A DNA stretch of 64,000 bases from Phytopythium helicoides (Eukaryota; Oomycota; Peronosporomycetes; Pythiales; Pythiaceae): positions 310,001 through 374,000 of the forward strand of contig JANFNE010000035.1 of the NCBI GenBank assembly GCA_024867545.1, written 5' to 3'. A model generated the notes under the pieces. That model ran no database searches and was not told the DNA's origin. It saw nothing but the letters and a program-made list of their open reading frames with translations. Positions 17,951 through 26,455 of this stretch are shown piece after piece; the stretch's first letter is position 1; every line of letters begins with the position of its first letter. The position numbers and the translations under genes were made by a program.

Positions 17951-20278
17951 ATGGACACCCCTGACCTGCTTTTCCTCATCTTCTTGCATCTGCGGCGACA
18001 AGGACTCGCCGACACGGCGCTGTCGCTGCTGCGCGAGTCGGGTGTCGATCCCTTTTGGCTCTGTGGTCCCAGCAAGGAGCTCGCACTCCTTCGAGAATGG
18101 ATCTTGACGGGTGACTTGGAGAAAGCAAAGTCTCTCTTAACTCCGTTCCAATCTCAGCTGTCAACGCAAGACTTTGCTATTGTCGTTGGAGCTATAGGTC
18201 GCCTACAGGTTTTCGAGCAAGCCTTCAGCTATCCAGATGGAGCGAGCAGAAGAGAGTTGCTCTGCAAACTTCATTTAAAGGCGAGAGAAGGAGTCGACAA
18301 TGTGGACATCAACCAGGAGTTGTCTTTGACAAGCTCCGATGCCCAGCAATGTCTCGACGAGATCCTCTCGACTTCCCAAGCCGACTGGAGCTTGTCTGAA
18401 GCAAGACTAAAGTGTTTCGAGGTTGTTGCCCATACCATTCGAGGCGAAATCGACCCGAATGAACTCGAGTTCAAGTACGAGGCTGTGCCGGCCAACCAGC
18501 TCGAGCGGCTTGTGCAGGACGCATTGACTCTTCATGCTCGCAACGGTACAGATATTCACAATCTCGACTGCATTTCGTTGCAAACTCTTTCGCGTGGTTT
18601 GGAGATACGAGATTTTCCCAGCCACGCACTCTCTCTGACTGCCCCAGCTGAAAAGTCCAGACGAAAGAAGCAAAACGTTGTCAGCCAATCGGTAGATTGC
18701 TTGCCACCCGCACCATCTACGATGATCGAGACCCCAAAGTTGACAATTGTTAAGCGAGAGCGAGCCAGGCGACGAAGAAACCCGCTGGTAGAGTCGATCG
18801 ATGAGCGAGGTCTGGGAGCAATCGTTGAGACCGAGCTACCAAAGCCGATGTCAGTACCGAAGATTGCTGCTCGCGATGTTGGGGTTAACACTGAGCAATC
18901 GGAGACATTAGCAGCGGCGACTTCGCCAATCCGCCCAGCGACTCCAGTGCGAGTACCAACAAGGGAGATGTCGATCCAAACTGAGTGTGAAGTATTTTCA
19001 CAGAAGCACCATCAAGCGACGTCGCCCTTACGAATCGACGATATACCTCAGCCCAGCAACTTTGCAGTATCACCTCAGCCTAGCAAGGATGAGGAGATCA
19101 TTGACCCAGCAGAAGATCACGACGACACTGGACTGTTGATCGACGAGGACGAAAGTGACGATGAAAGTGCTGTTTCGGATATTCAAGATGAGGGCCTGGA
19201 TGTTGACCAGGACATTCTTGTGGACCAGGAAGCGGACTCTCCCATAGAGTACAGCAAACTCTCGATCGGCCACATTGTGCGTGCTAGAGTTGCTGCCGAG
19301 GCAAAAGAAGCGCATGCTGTCCGTGCCATGGATGTACACTGCGAGGGGAATCTGGTAGCTATTGGCACCAACGCTAGAGCATTACGGGTGCTGGACGTAT
19401 CGACACTCGCAAAGGAATGTGTTGTTCCCAGCTCATCCAGCTACCTACCACTACTTCCAGTTATCTCGGAGTGGCACAAACACCAACGAGCGCCAATCTA
19501 CTGTGTGGCATTCAGTCAACAGCCAGCGGAAGTTCCGCTCTTAGCATCAGGAGACGCCGACGGAAACATAAAAGTTCTGCGGTTGTCGTCAAGCGGCGAA
19601 GCTCCCCATATATTCTCTGGTCGGCATGAAGGCAAATTGCGATCGCTCCAGTTCTCGCCAGGAACCTGTCTGCTTTGGTCGGCAGCAGCCATTGACCGTA
19701 GCATCCGTTGCTGGGATGTAGCTAGACCCAGCTCAAGCCCTCTACTTGCTATGGACGGACACGTCGGCGAGCTTCAGGCTCTCGCAATCAGCTCCAACAT
19801 GGTTGCAAGCTCGGCTATTGATCGGAGCCTGCGAATATGGGACGCTCGATCAGGAAGATGCGAACGGCTGTTAGCTTCGGGTCTCCCTCATCCAGCGTTG
19901 TCGCTTGCTTTTCACCCCCATACCAGCCAGCAACTCGTAGCAGGCCATCAAGACGGCAGTGTTTCGCTCTGGGACTTGCGCGGAGCAACTTTTGCGTCCA
20001 CGGCATGGCCAATTCAGCAGCAAACTGGGAAAGCATTGGTGCGAGTGGTGCGACCACATACCGACGAGTGCCGTGCCATATCGTGGGCACCGTCAGGCCG
20101 CTGGTTGCTCAGCAGCTCTTTCGATGGCTCGTTGTGTTTCATGGACAGCACAGGCGATGCTGTGGCGTCATTCAAGCAGCACAGCGACAAGATCCTGCAA
20201 ACCCAGTGGCTGCCGATGTCTCCTGCGGTTGTCACGACGAGCGCCGACAAGACCGTGAAGCTGTGGCGCTTCGACTGA
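17951..20278 (+). CDS. LisH-WD40 protein, WDR47-like
   Basis: About 775 aa from the ATG at 17951. The frame is open to an earlier ATG at 17888, but the LisH-like helix (LLFLIFLHLRRQGLADTALS) begins right after 17951. A CTLH-like helical region follows, with an ARLKCFEVVAHTI block that resembles WDR47. The middle third is acidic and disordered. The last 300 residues hold about seven WD repeats (for example ASGDADGNIKVL, SAAAIDRSIRCWD, ASSAIDRSLRIWD, VAGHQDGSVSLWD, SSFDGSLCFMD, TTSADKTVKLWRFD). WDR47 proteins bind microtubules and are needed for ciliary central-pair and axonal microtubules, which would fit a zoospore-forming organism. LisH plus WD40 is seen; the WDR47 assignment is inference. 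The gene is intronless and ends 143 bp from the convergent SAP30-PHD gene. Confidence 0.7.
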   Translation: MDTPDLLFLIFLHLRRQGLADTALSLLRESGVDPFWLCGPSKELALLREWILTGDLEKAKSLLTPFQSQLSTQDFAIVVGAIGRLQVFEQAFSYPDGASRRELLCKLHLKAREGVDNVDINQELSLTSSDAQQCLDEILSTSQADWSLSEARLKCFEVVAHTIRGEIDPNELEFKYEAVPANQLERLVQDALTLHARNGTDIHNLDCISLQTLSRGLEIRDFPSHALSLTAPAEKSRRKKQNVVSQSVDCLPPAPSTMIETPKLTIVKRERARRRRNPLVESIDERGLGAIVETELPKPMSVPKIAARDVGVNTEQSETLAAATSPIRPATPVRVPTREMSIQTECEVFSQKHHQATSPLRIDDIPQPSNFAVSPQPSKDEEIIDPAEDHDDTGLLIDEDESDDESAVSDIQDEGLDVDQDILVDQEADSPIEYSKLSIGHIVRARVAAEAKEAHAVRAMDVHCEGNLVAIGTNARALRVLDVSTLAKECVVPSSSSYLPLLPVISEWHKHQRAPIYCVAFSQQPAEVPLLASGDADGNIKVLRLSSSGEAPHIFSGRHEGKLRSLQFSPGTCLLWSAAAIDRSIRCWDVARPSSSPLLAMDGHVGELQALAISSNMVASSAIDRSLRIWDARSGRCERLLASGLPHPALSLAFHPHTSQQLVAGHQDGSVSLWDLRGATFASTAWPIQQQTGKALVRVVRPHTDECRAISWAPSGRWLLSSSFDGSLCFMDSTGDAVASFKQHSDKILQTQWLPMSPAVVTTSADKTVKLWRFD

Positions 20279-20421
20279 CAGAACACGAGAGAACGAGCGA
20301 AACGGAGGGCCAGCGGTTTGGATTAGCAGTTCTAAAAGCAAAGGGCAAAACGAGGTAAGCGACACCCGCTGGCAGGAAGGGAGAAATACAGAGACCGTCA
20401 ATGTCGGCGCGTCATGGCCCG

Positions 20422-21449
20422 CTACTTGGCGCCGGGAGACTTGGAACGGTGCTTGGTCTTCTTCTTCTTGCTCTGGAACGCAGCGAAGCCCTTGGGGTCG
20501 CACTCGGGACAGAGCCACGTGTCTGGGTGGCGTCCGTCGGCCAGTCCGACGCACTCGAGGTGGTACCACTGCGACGGGTTGGGGCACTTCTTGCCGTCGC
20601 AGGCGATCATGTTGCCGTAGCTGGGCAGGTTGCAGATGCAGTAGAGCTCGTTGTCCTCGTTGTCGTCCTTCTTCTTGGAGCCGCGCTTACCGGCGCCCTT
20701 GCCAGAAGCCGTGGCGTTCCCCGCCGAGCTGCTGCCGGTCGTCTTCTCATGATGGCTGGACGACGCCGAGGAGCCCGCGTGGTGATGGTGGGAGCCCGAG
20801 TTGACCGCTCCCGAGCTCGAACCACCATGTCCATTGGCCGAGGACCCGTGGTGGCCGCCGTGGCCCGAGCTGTTGCTGCTGGGGTTCCCTCCGGCCCCCA
20901 CCGAGACCGAGACGTCCCGCTGGCGCTTGCGGCTGTTGGACTTCTTGCGCTTCTTGTCGGCCGCCGCACGGCGGTCCTTGTCCAGCGACCGCTTGGAGCT
21001 GCTGCGCTCGCCGTTGCGCACGCGCTGGATGAAGCTCGAGATGGATTCGTGCTCCTCGACCTCGAGCGAGCCGTCAAAGTGCCGCGCCACGAGCGCCGCC
21101 AGGTCTTCCTTGTCGCACTCGTCGTCCACCTTAATGTTGTAGAAGCGCGCGTAGCGCTGCAGCGCGTGCACCTGGTGGGGGGAGGCGTCCACAACGGTCC
21201 ACAGTGAGGATCCGCGCGTCCGCAACCAACTCTCGGCGTCCGCAACCAACTAGCCACGCACCCCGATGCTCGTAAAGTCCACCATGAGCCGCGGCGGGTA
21301 CGCGATCTTGCGCAGCGCGTACTCGTTCATCCCGTCGCTGCCTGCGGACGAGCCACCAGCCGAGCGTCGTCAGCCTCACCGCACCGCACCGCACCACCCG
21401 CGTCCACAACCAACTCACCGTCGTCCATGAAGTCGTAGTCGCGGTCGTC
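20422..21449 (-). CDS. SAP30-like Sin3-binding region fused to an ING-type PHD finger (5' exon not resolved)
   Basis: Three exons are supported on the minus strand: 21449-21419, 21341-21262 and 21171-20422, separated by 77- and 90-bp GT-AG introns with matching phases. Spliced, the first part reads DDRDYDFMDDG, NEYALRKIAYPPRLMVDFTSIG and VHALQRYARFYNIKV. This leads into KEDLAALVARHF and SISSFIQRVRN, which is the layout of the SAP30 Sin3-binding domain. A basic KKRKK stretch (likely NLS) and a Ser/Gly/His-rich linker follow. The C-terminus is a PHD finger (YCICN..SYGNMIACD..KCP...WYHLECVGL....WLCPEC) of the ING type, which binds methylated histone H3K4. The predicted role is chromatin repression in a Sin3/HDAC-type complex. 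The start codon must lie upstream of 21449 in a further exon I could not fix. Confidence 0.72.
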
Positions 21450-21913
21450 CTGCGTCCGCAACCAGCCGGCCACACACAACCGATGAGTCCCCTCGTCCGT
21501 CCGTCTCTCTCGGCCGAAGGGGGAGGCCGGCCTCCCCCTCGTCCACACCGAACGACCGCGCGGACCGGCCACACGGCCACACGGCCGCACGGCCGCACGT
21601 CCACACGCGTACCATTCTGAGACCGCCGAGCGCTCGTTGAGCAGGGGGAAGAGGGAGCGCGAGGTGCCGCGAGAGGATCCCGTCCGCCAGGCCGCCCGCT
21701 GCTTCTGGACGCCCGCGCCGTCTATTTCTGCGCTTGAATCCGCGAGGCGGGCGCGGGGCGCGGACGGTCGGGTGGCCGTCCGCCCGCCGGACGAAATTAG
21801 ACTTGGATTTTGTAAGTGGACGGCTGCGGCCCCGTCTTTTTTGAACGCGGCTGGCGGATGGGCGGACGGGCGGACGCGGCCCCGTCCACTACCGTCCACT
21901 ATTGGGAATCGTG

Positions 21914-22640
21914 ATGGGTAAACTTGACTCTGATCCGGCCATAGAAGGCAGCCATTCAACTGCAAGTGCGTTGCGAACGCTCGATGCCCACGCTCACGAG
22001 GGAGGGCGGCACTACGTGGTGTGGACGTTTGGAAAACCGTTTGACACGCTCACGATGCGCTTCACTTCGTGAAAGTCGCTTTTCAAAAGCAATTGATTGC
22101 CATGACTGTGGTAAGTGTGGGACACCTCCACTCTCGTTTGCTGGAGGAAGTGGATCATAAGGCTTTGCTGTGCACGCAAGCATTGAAAACTCGATGACAG
22201 TCGGGGTGTCATGATGATCAAGAAAAGGACTTTTGTGCACAAGCGAACCAGAACATCAAGGCGTGTCGGGAGTCGATGGCCCTCAATCGCACGAGCGAGA
22301 ACGAGTTCGTGAGTCGCCGCTTCGAGATTGATGCAGCATTCCAGGCCAGGTATCGTCCCATGAAACGATTCTGGTGATGTTGGCTATTTTTGGTGTTCGT
22401 TGTTGCCAAATGCGTTGGCTCACACAAGCAAGCGCCAGTGGCAAGTCTGGGATTATGCTGACGAGTATGCGGATGCTATTGCAAACCAACAACGTGACGC
22501 CAACAAGAGCGACATTTCTCATCTGCCTCACCATATCGTGAAGAGCTCGCTCCTGCCGTCGAGCTTGTCGCCATGCAGGAGCTCCATCGTCCATTTGTCA
22601 ATCAATCAGCTTCAAGTCGTGCTGCAACGTACAGTCATCG
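21914..22640 (+). CDS. putative multi-exon gene, product unknown
   Basis: A 52-codon frame starts at the ATG at 21914 (MGKLDSDPAIEGSHST...) and includes GGRHYVVWTFGKPFDTL. After an uncertain splice, an acceptor CAG near 22202 opens a Cys-containing helical stretch (CHDDQEKDFCAQANQNIKAC, then SENEFVSRRFEIDAAFQA). A donor AG|GTATCG and acceptor near 22430 join it in phase to SKRQWQVWDYADEYADAIA. These pieces read like real protein, but the complete structure is not settled and the 3' end is arbitrary. It could also be the 5' part of the gene annotated at 23029. I do not recognise the product. Confidence 0.35.
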
Positions 22641-23028
22641 TCCGCAAAAGTCCGCTCGGATCCTTTCCTTTTTTTCGCGGAATCAGGTGGTTACCGTATC
22701 CACCTGGCCAAGATACGCCGCGCCATACTGAACGCAAGTGTGGCCGGCCGACGGCGATCATGTCGGGACGCATTGCAAGCCAATCTCCGACGCGCGGTGG
22801 CGGTCTCGTCCGCATCCGCAACCGCCTCGGTGGCCGCGGCCTCGAGCCCGAGCCGTCCACGCGCGGCTTATTCGCGGCTGCTGCGCTCGTCCGCGTCCAC
22901 AGGTCCACACACGTCCGCATCCGCGTCCAACGCGAGCGTCCCCATTCATGCGGGTACGTCCGCCCGTCGTGTCCGTTGACTCGCGTCCCTTGCGGCGCGA
23001 AACGACAGCGCCGCCGCGCCATTGACCG

Positions 23029-23751
23029 TTGTCGGTGCATCCGCAGACCCTGCGCGCGCGCGTGGACGCCGAGTCGACTGTCAAGCAGGAGGCTCCTTCA
23101 CTGTGGACGCCAGCGCGGCCGTCCTCAGACGCAGCCGATCAGCAATGCGCAGCGGACGGGAAGGCCTCGGTCGCAGCCTTCGACCATTGGGACGACGCGG
23201 TGCGGCGGCGAGCCACGTACCGCGTGCTGTTCGGGCAGCCGCTGCTGCCGGCCAAAGCTTGCGGCCGCGCGGTCGTGGCCGTGGCCGCGGACGTCAAGCA
23301 GGAGCCGTCCACAGATCCGCAACCGTCCACAGATCCACAACCAGCTGTGGATCCACAACCTGTCACACCACTGTTTGAGGACCTGGTCGCGGTCGTGGAC
23401 GACAAGACGGCGCTCGAGAGCGCCGAGGCCGGCGAGGACGCCATCCTGTCCGAGTTTCCGCCGGTTTTGGAGCTCGTGGACGATGCGGATCGACTGCTGC
23501 TGCCTGTGGACGACAACGAGCCCGTGCACTGTGCTGCAACGCCAGCTGAGGATGGCGAGCGGACGGTGACCAAGCCTTCGAGTGGAGCTGCGGACCGTCC
23601 AAAGTCTGCGACCCACGACCCACTAGCATTAGAGTTGGCACAGCCAGAGGATCTCGACGAGATCTTGCGGCTCATCGACTCGAACGAGGCGGCGGCTGCA
23701 GCTAGCGAGCAACAGAGGAAAGCGCGGCTTGCCGTTCCTGTCGGACTCTAA
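23029..23751 (+). CDS. hypothetical acidic, Pro/Asp-rich protein (3' exon; 5' end unresolved)
   Basis: An open frame of about 240 codons ends at 23751. It has no ATG at its left end, and the preceding in-frame stop is at 23023, so it is probably a 3' exon. An acceptor-like CCGCAG at about 23040 is a candidate boundary. An upstream open segment at about 22690-22978 (GGYRIHLAKIRRAILNA then Ala/Ser-rich) may be an earlier exon. The visible product has repeated STDPQP units, a helical VLFGQPLLPAKA block, and an acidic C-terminal part with LALELAQPEDLDEILRLID, an amphipathic acidic helix reminiscent of activation or docking segments. No known domain. Codon use is GC-rich like neighbouring genes. 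Confidence 0.45.
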   Translation: MSVHPQTLRARVDAESTVKQEAPSLWTPARPSSDAADQQCAADGKASVAAFDHWDDAVRRRATYRVLFGQPLLPAKACGRAVVAVAADVKQEPSTDPQPSTDPQPAVDPQPVTPLFEDLVAVVDDKTALESAEAGEDAILSEFPPVLELVDDADRLLLPVDDNEPVHCAATPAEDGERTVTKPSSGAADRPKSATHDPLALELAQPEDLDEILRLIDSNEAAAAASEQQRKARLAVPVGL

Positions 23752-24002
23752 TGGAGAAACAAAATAGCACAGGCAGGCACGGCTTGACGTGAGCAAAAGT
23801 ATCATGTTGAAGTATGAAAGGTGTCTACATTGCTAGCACTCGCCTTCGGCTCGCGGGTATGGCCGTGGTAAGCCCGGCATCCTACGATAAAAGACGATGA
23901 CTGGGAATGGAACCCAGTGAAAATGCAACAATGCCTGAGTATACAGTGCTATCTGCGGGCAACGCTGAGCGCACCTGCAGACACTGTGTGGCCCCTGATG
24001 TG

Positions 24003-25973
24003 TTAAGTTGGCGCTCGACAGAAAACGGTAGGTCTTGGTTGACCACGGAGCATGTTGAGGAGCATGAGCATGTTCTTCGAGGCGTTGACGTCGCGGTTCA
24101 CAGTAGTACCAAAACAGCCATTGGATCGACAATGGAGCACACTATAAACCTTGCACGTCCGCCATTCCTTGTCCGTGCTGTTCTTGACCTTGCAGAGTCG
24201 GAGACTGTACTGGTATTCTAGTTGCCGGTGGCAACGTGAGTGAAGCTTGCTGGTGCGAAACTCATCAATTGGTTGTACACGACAGTAGTTTCTCAACGTG
24301 TGCTCCAGTCTTTTGACCGGCCCCGCGGGGCACTTCTTGATGAGTCCAGAGTAATCGGTATTGCTCCAATCTCCAAATCCAACCACCGTTCGCCTGCCTG
24401 CTTGCTGGGTCAGTCTCCGGCAGAGTTCATGTAGCTTCTTCTGCGCAAAGATGTACCGACCAAAACGCAGGTTGCGGAATCCCTTCGTCCGTGAAAATCC
24501 TAGCAGGTTTTCCATACATGGAATAACGTATCGTGTGTACGTTTCCAGCAACTCGAGCGACGCGGTCTTCTTCGACGGCATCTGACGCTTGGCCGCCAAA
24601 ATGTCGGGACGCCGCTCCTTCCAGCAAGCTATCTTCTGGTTGCTCTTGTGGTAGCGAGCATCCTCGTAGAACTCACGAGAAGAGCAGTGGATAGTCTCGC
24701 CATCCTGGTTGGTTGCTACAAACAGATCTCGTCTGCCAGGATCTAGGCCCCACATGACATCGTAGTCTTCTTCCCGAAGTGGGCGGTCTGTCGCCGGATG
24801 GGTTTTCCGCATGACAATACTGACAGCCTTTCCGTCCGTCACGATCTCTCCTGCGAACTTCTTGTTGGCTGTTTCAAACTTCTCGATATTGAAGAGACTG
24901 TGCCACCATTCGTCTGCGACAGCATTCCAATCGTCACCTAGAGGAGGCACGCGAACACCAGCACGTAGAAGTAGGCTGCGGAGCGCCGTCTTGCACATCT
25001 TGAAGTGCGAGCACTTGAACCCATTCTTCGTCTGCAGGAGACTGAATGTGCGGACCTCTGGTCCTGTCGATGCTGAAACTGGCGATTCCTCTCTTCAATG
25101 TCGGTCAGAATCATGTAGGTGAGAGGAAGCAATCTGTTAGCCTCGTCAGACAAGTAGCCGCTCTCGTTGCGCGGGATCTGCTCTCGCCAAGCCTGCACCT
25201 CGGTATCGTTACCGTTGTAGACAGGGTCCAGGATGCTCTTGATCATGACGTAGGCCTCAGCACCATTCAAGTCATAGACCCGCTTGATGTGACGGTGGAA
25301 GCGACGGTAGAAGTTGCGTACGATCGCGTTCTTAGTGTTAGTGGCCATCATTTGGGCTGTATTCTGCTACCACCCAGCGGTAATCTGCCGGTTGCTTGCA
25401 CGTCGAGCGTCCTCACCTCGCCAAGTGTTGTACAGCGTGACTGATTGCTGGAATGCAGGAGACCCGAGTGTGGAGTTGGCGTTGCAAACACACGATAGGC
25501 ATCTGTAGAAGAAGACCTGGTTGTGGCTCCACTGCATCGCCCAGCTGACACATCCGCACGGCGTGGATGTTGGCGAGGACGTAAGCCTCCAGCACGGCCT
25601 GGTCCATATCCGCCAGCACGGACTCCCACGGCAAAGTCATGGCCTCATCGCTCTTGCAAAACGCCTTGAGCGACGTCTTGACGCACACAAGCGAGGATTT
25701 GGCGTTAGCTGCGTCACGAGCTTCGACTTCGGCCCGTCGCCTCTTTGACTGACTCTTGCGTGGTTCTGCACTGCGTTTCTTCCTTTTAGACCTAGCACCG
25801 CCTGACGTCGGACCAGCTGCACGTGTTGTCTTGGACTGACCTCGACGAGTTGCTGAAGCAGCTCTACTCGTTGTGGATCTGCATAGCCCTGCGGCAGCTT
25901 GTCTGATCTTGGACCTGCCTCGCCGGGGACCTGGATCGCCCTCCTTGCCCGATCGAGCGCGCTTGTTTGCCAT
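24003..25973 (-). pseudogene. Fanzor (eukaryotic TnpB-like RNA-guided nuclease), inactivated copy
   Basis: The protein is spread over three minus-strand frames. The N-terminal part (25973 to about 25520) has a basic NLS-like region (RSKRKKRS, SKRRR) and an ADMDQAVLEAYVLANIHAVR block. A one-base shift near 25513-25530 moves to VFFYRCLS. A TAG at 25367-25369 then interrupts this frame before NAIVRNFYRRFHRHIKRV. A second shift near 25055-25075 leads to RTFSLLQTKNGFKCS. The C-terminal frame carries RuvC-I GLDPGRRDLF, then VVGFGDWS and the zinc-ribbon block DEFRTSKLHSRCH (first Cys replaced by His). RuvC-III is NRDVNASKNM. These are hallmarks of Fanzor1. No GT-AG introns of usable length and phase explain the breaks. 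All three acidic positions remain, so the loss looks recent. Terminal repeats and the guide-RNA region were not identified; the latter would be expected near the 3' end (about 23760-24100). Confidence 0.8.
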
Positions 25974-26455
25974 GGTGGCAAATTACACTGTGAGTAGGGA
26001 GATCAGGGTCGGCAGCCGCTTTCGTTCGTTGCCGTTCGAGAGCGAGTGGGCGCTTGACAATTCAAAACATGCTATTGTCTCATCATGACCGTTTACGTGT
26101 ATGCAGGCAGAGCGGCAAAGGCCGCTTTACTAGCTTGCCGAGGCTCATGATGGAGCTCTGGAGATCCTTCCTATGGCATCTTCAACAAGCAATATGAAGT
26201 GTCCATGCAGTGCTGTTGTCATTTGTCATCGCTGGGGAGGGCATCGCGCAACCCGCTTGAAGCTGATGAACTGCGCTGCCAGCTTGTCAATTGGGCAGTA
26301 CCGTAACGACAGGTTTATTTAGTTTCACGTCTCCTTTTCCACGTTTTCCGGTTGAGTGGGAGTTGTCGTCAATCGTTGTGATGAGAAAGGTGAATGTAGA
26401 AGTGGAGGTTTTTGTGGCCATCTACCACAGCGCCAATGCCAGGTACCCCGGCCAT
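25974..26455. other. intergenic spacer upstream of the Fanzor copy and downstream of the P5B ATPase
   Basis: About 480 bp with only short frames. One end of the Fanzor transposon may lie here, but I could not match inverted ends with the 23760-24000 side by eye. Nothing else is recognised. Confidence 0.4.

Noticed and set aside
20401..21207. Plus-strand 268-codon frame over the SAP30-PHD gene
   Set aside because: Antisense shadow of a GC-rich coding exon; no domain, Val/Ala/Arg-biased composition.
22400..23569. 389-codon plus frame
   Set aside because: From about 22650 it is Arg/Pro/Ser-biased and out of frame with the better coding segments at 22690-22978 and 23029-23751. Only its first 35 codons look like a real exon.
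24938..25351. A separate 137-residue protein upstream of the Fanzor C-terminal frame
   Set aside because: Its sequence is the middle of the Fanzor protein. It is separated by frameshifts, not an independent gene.
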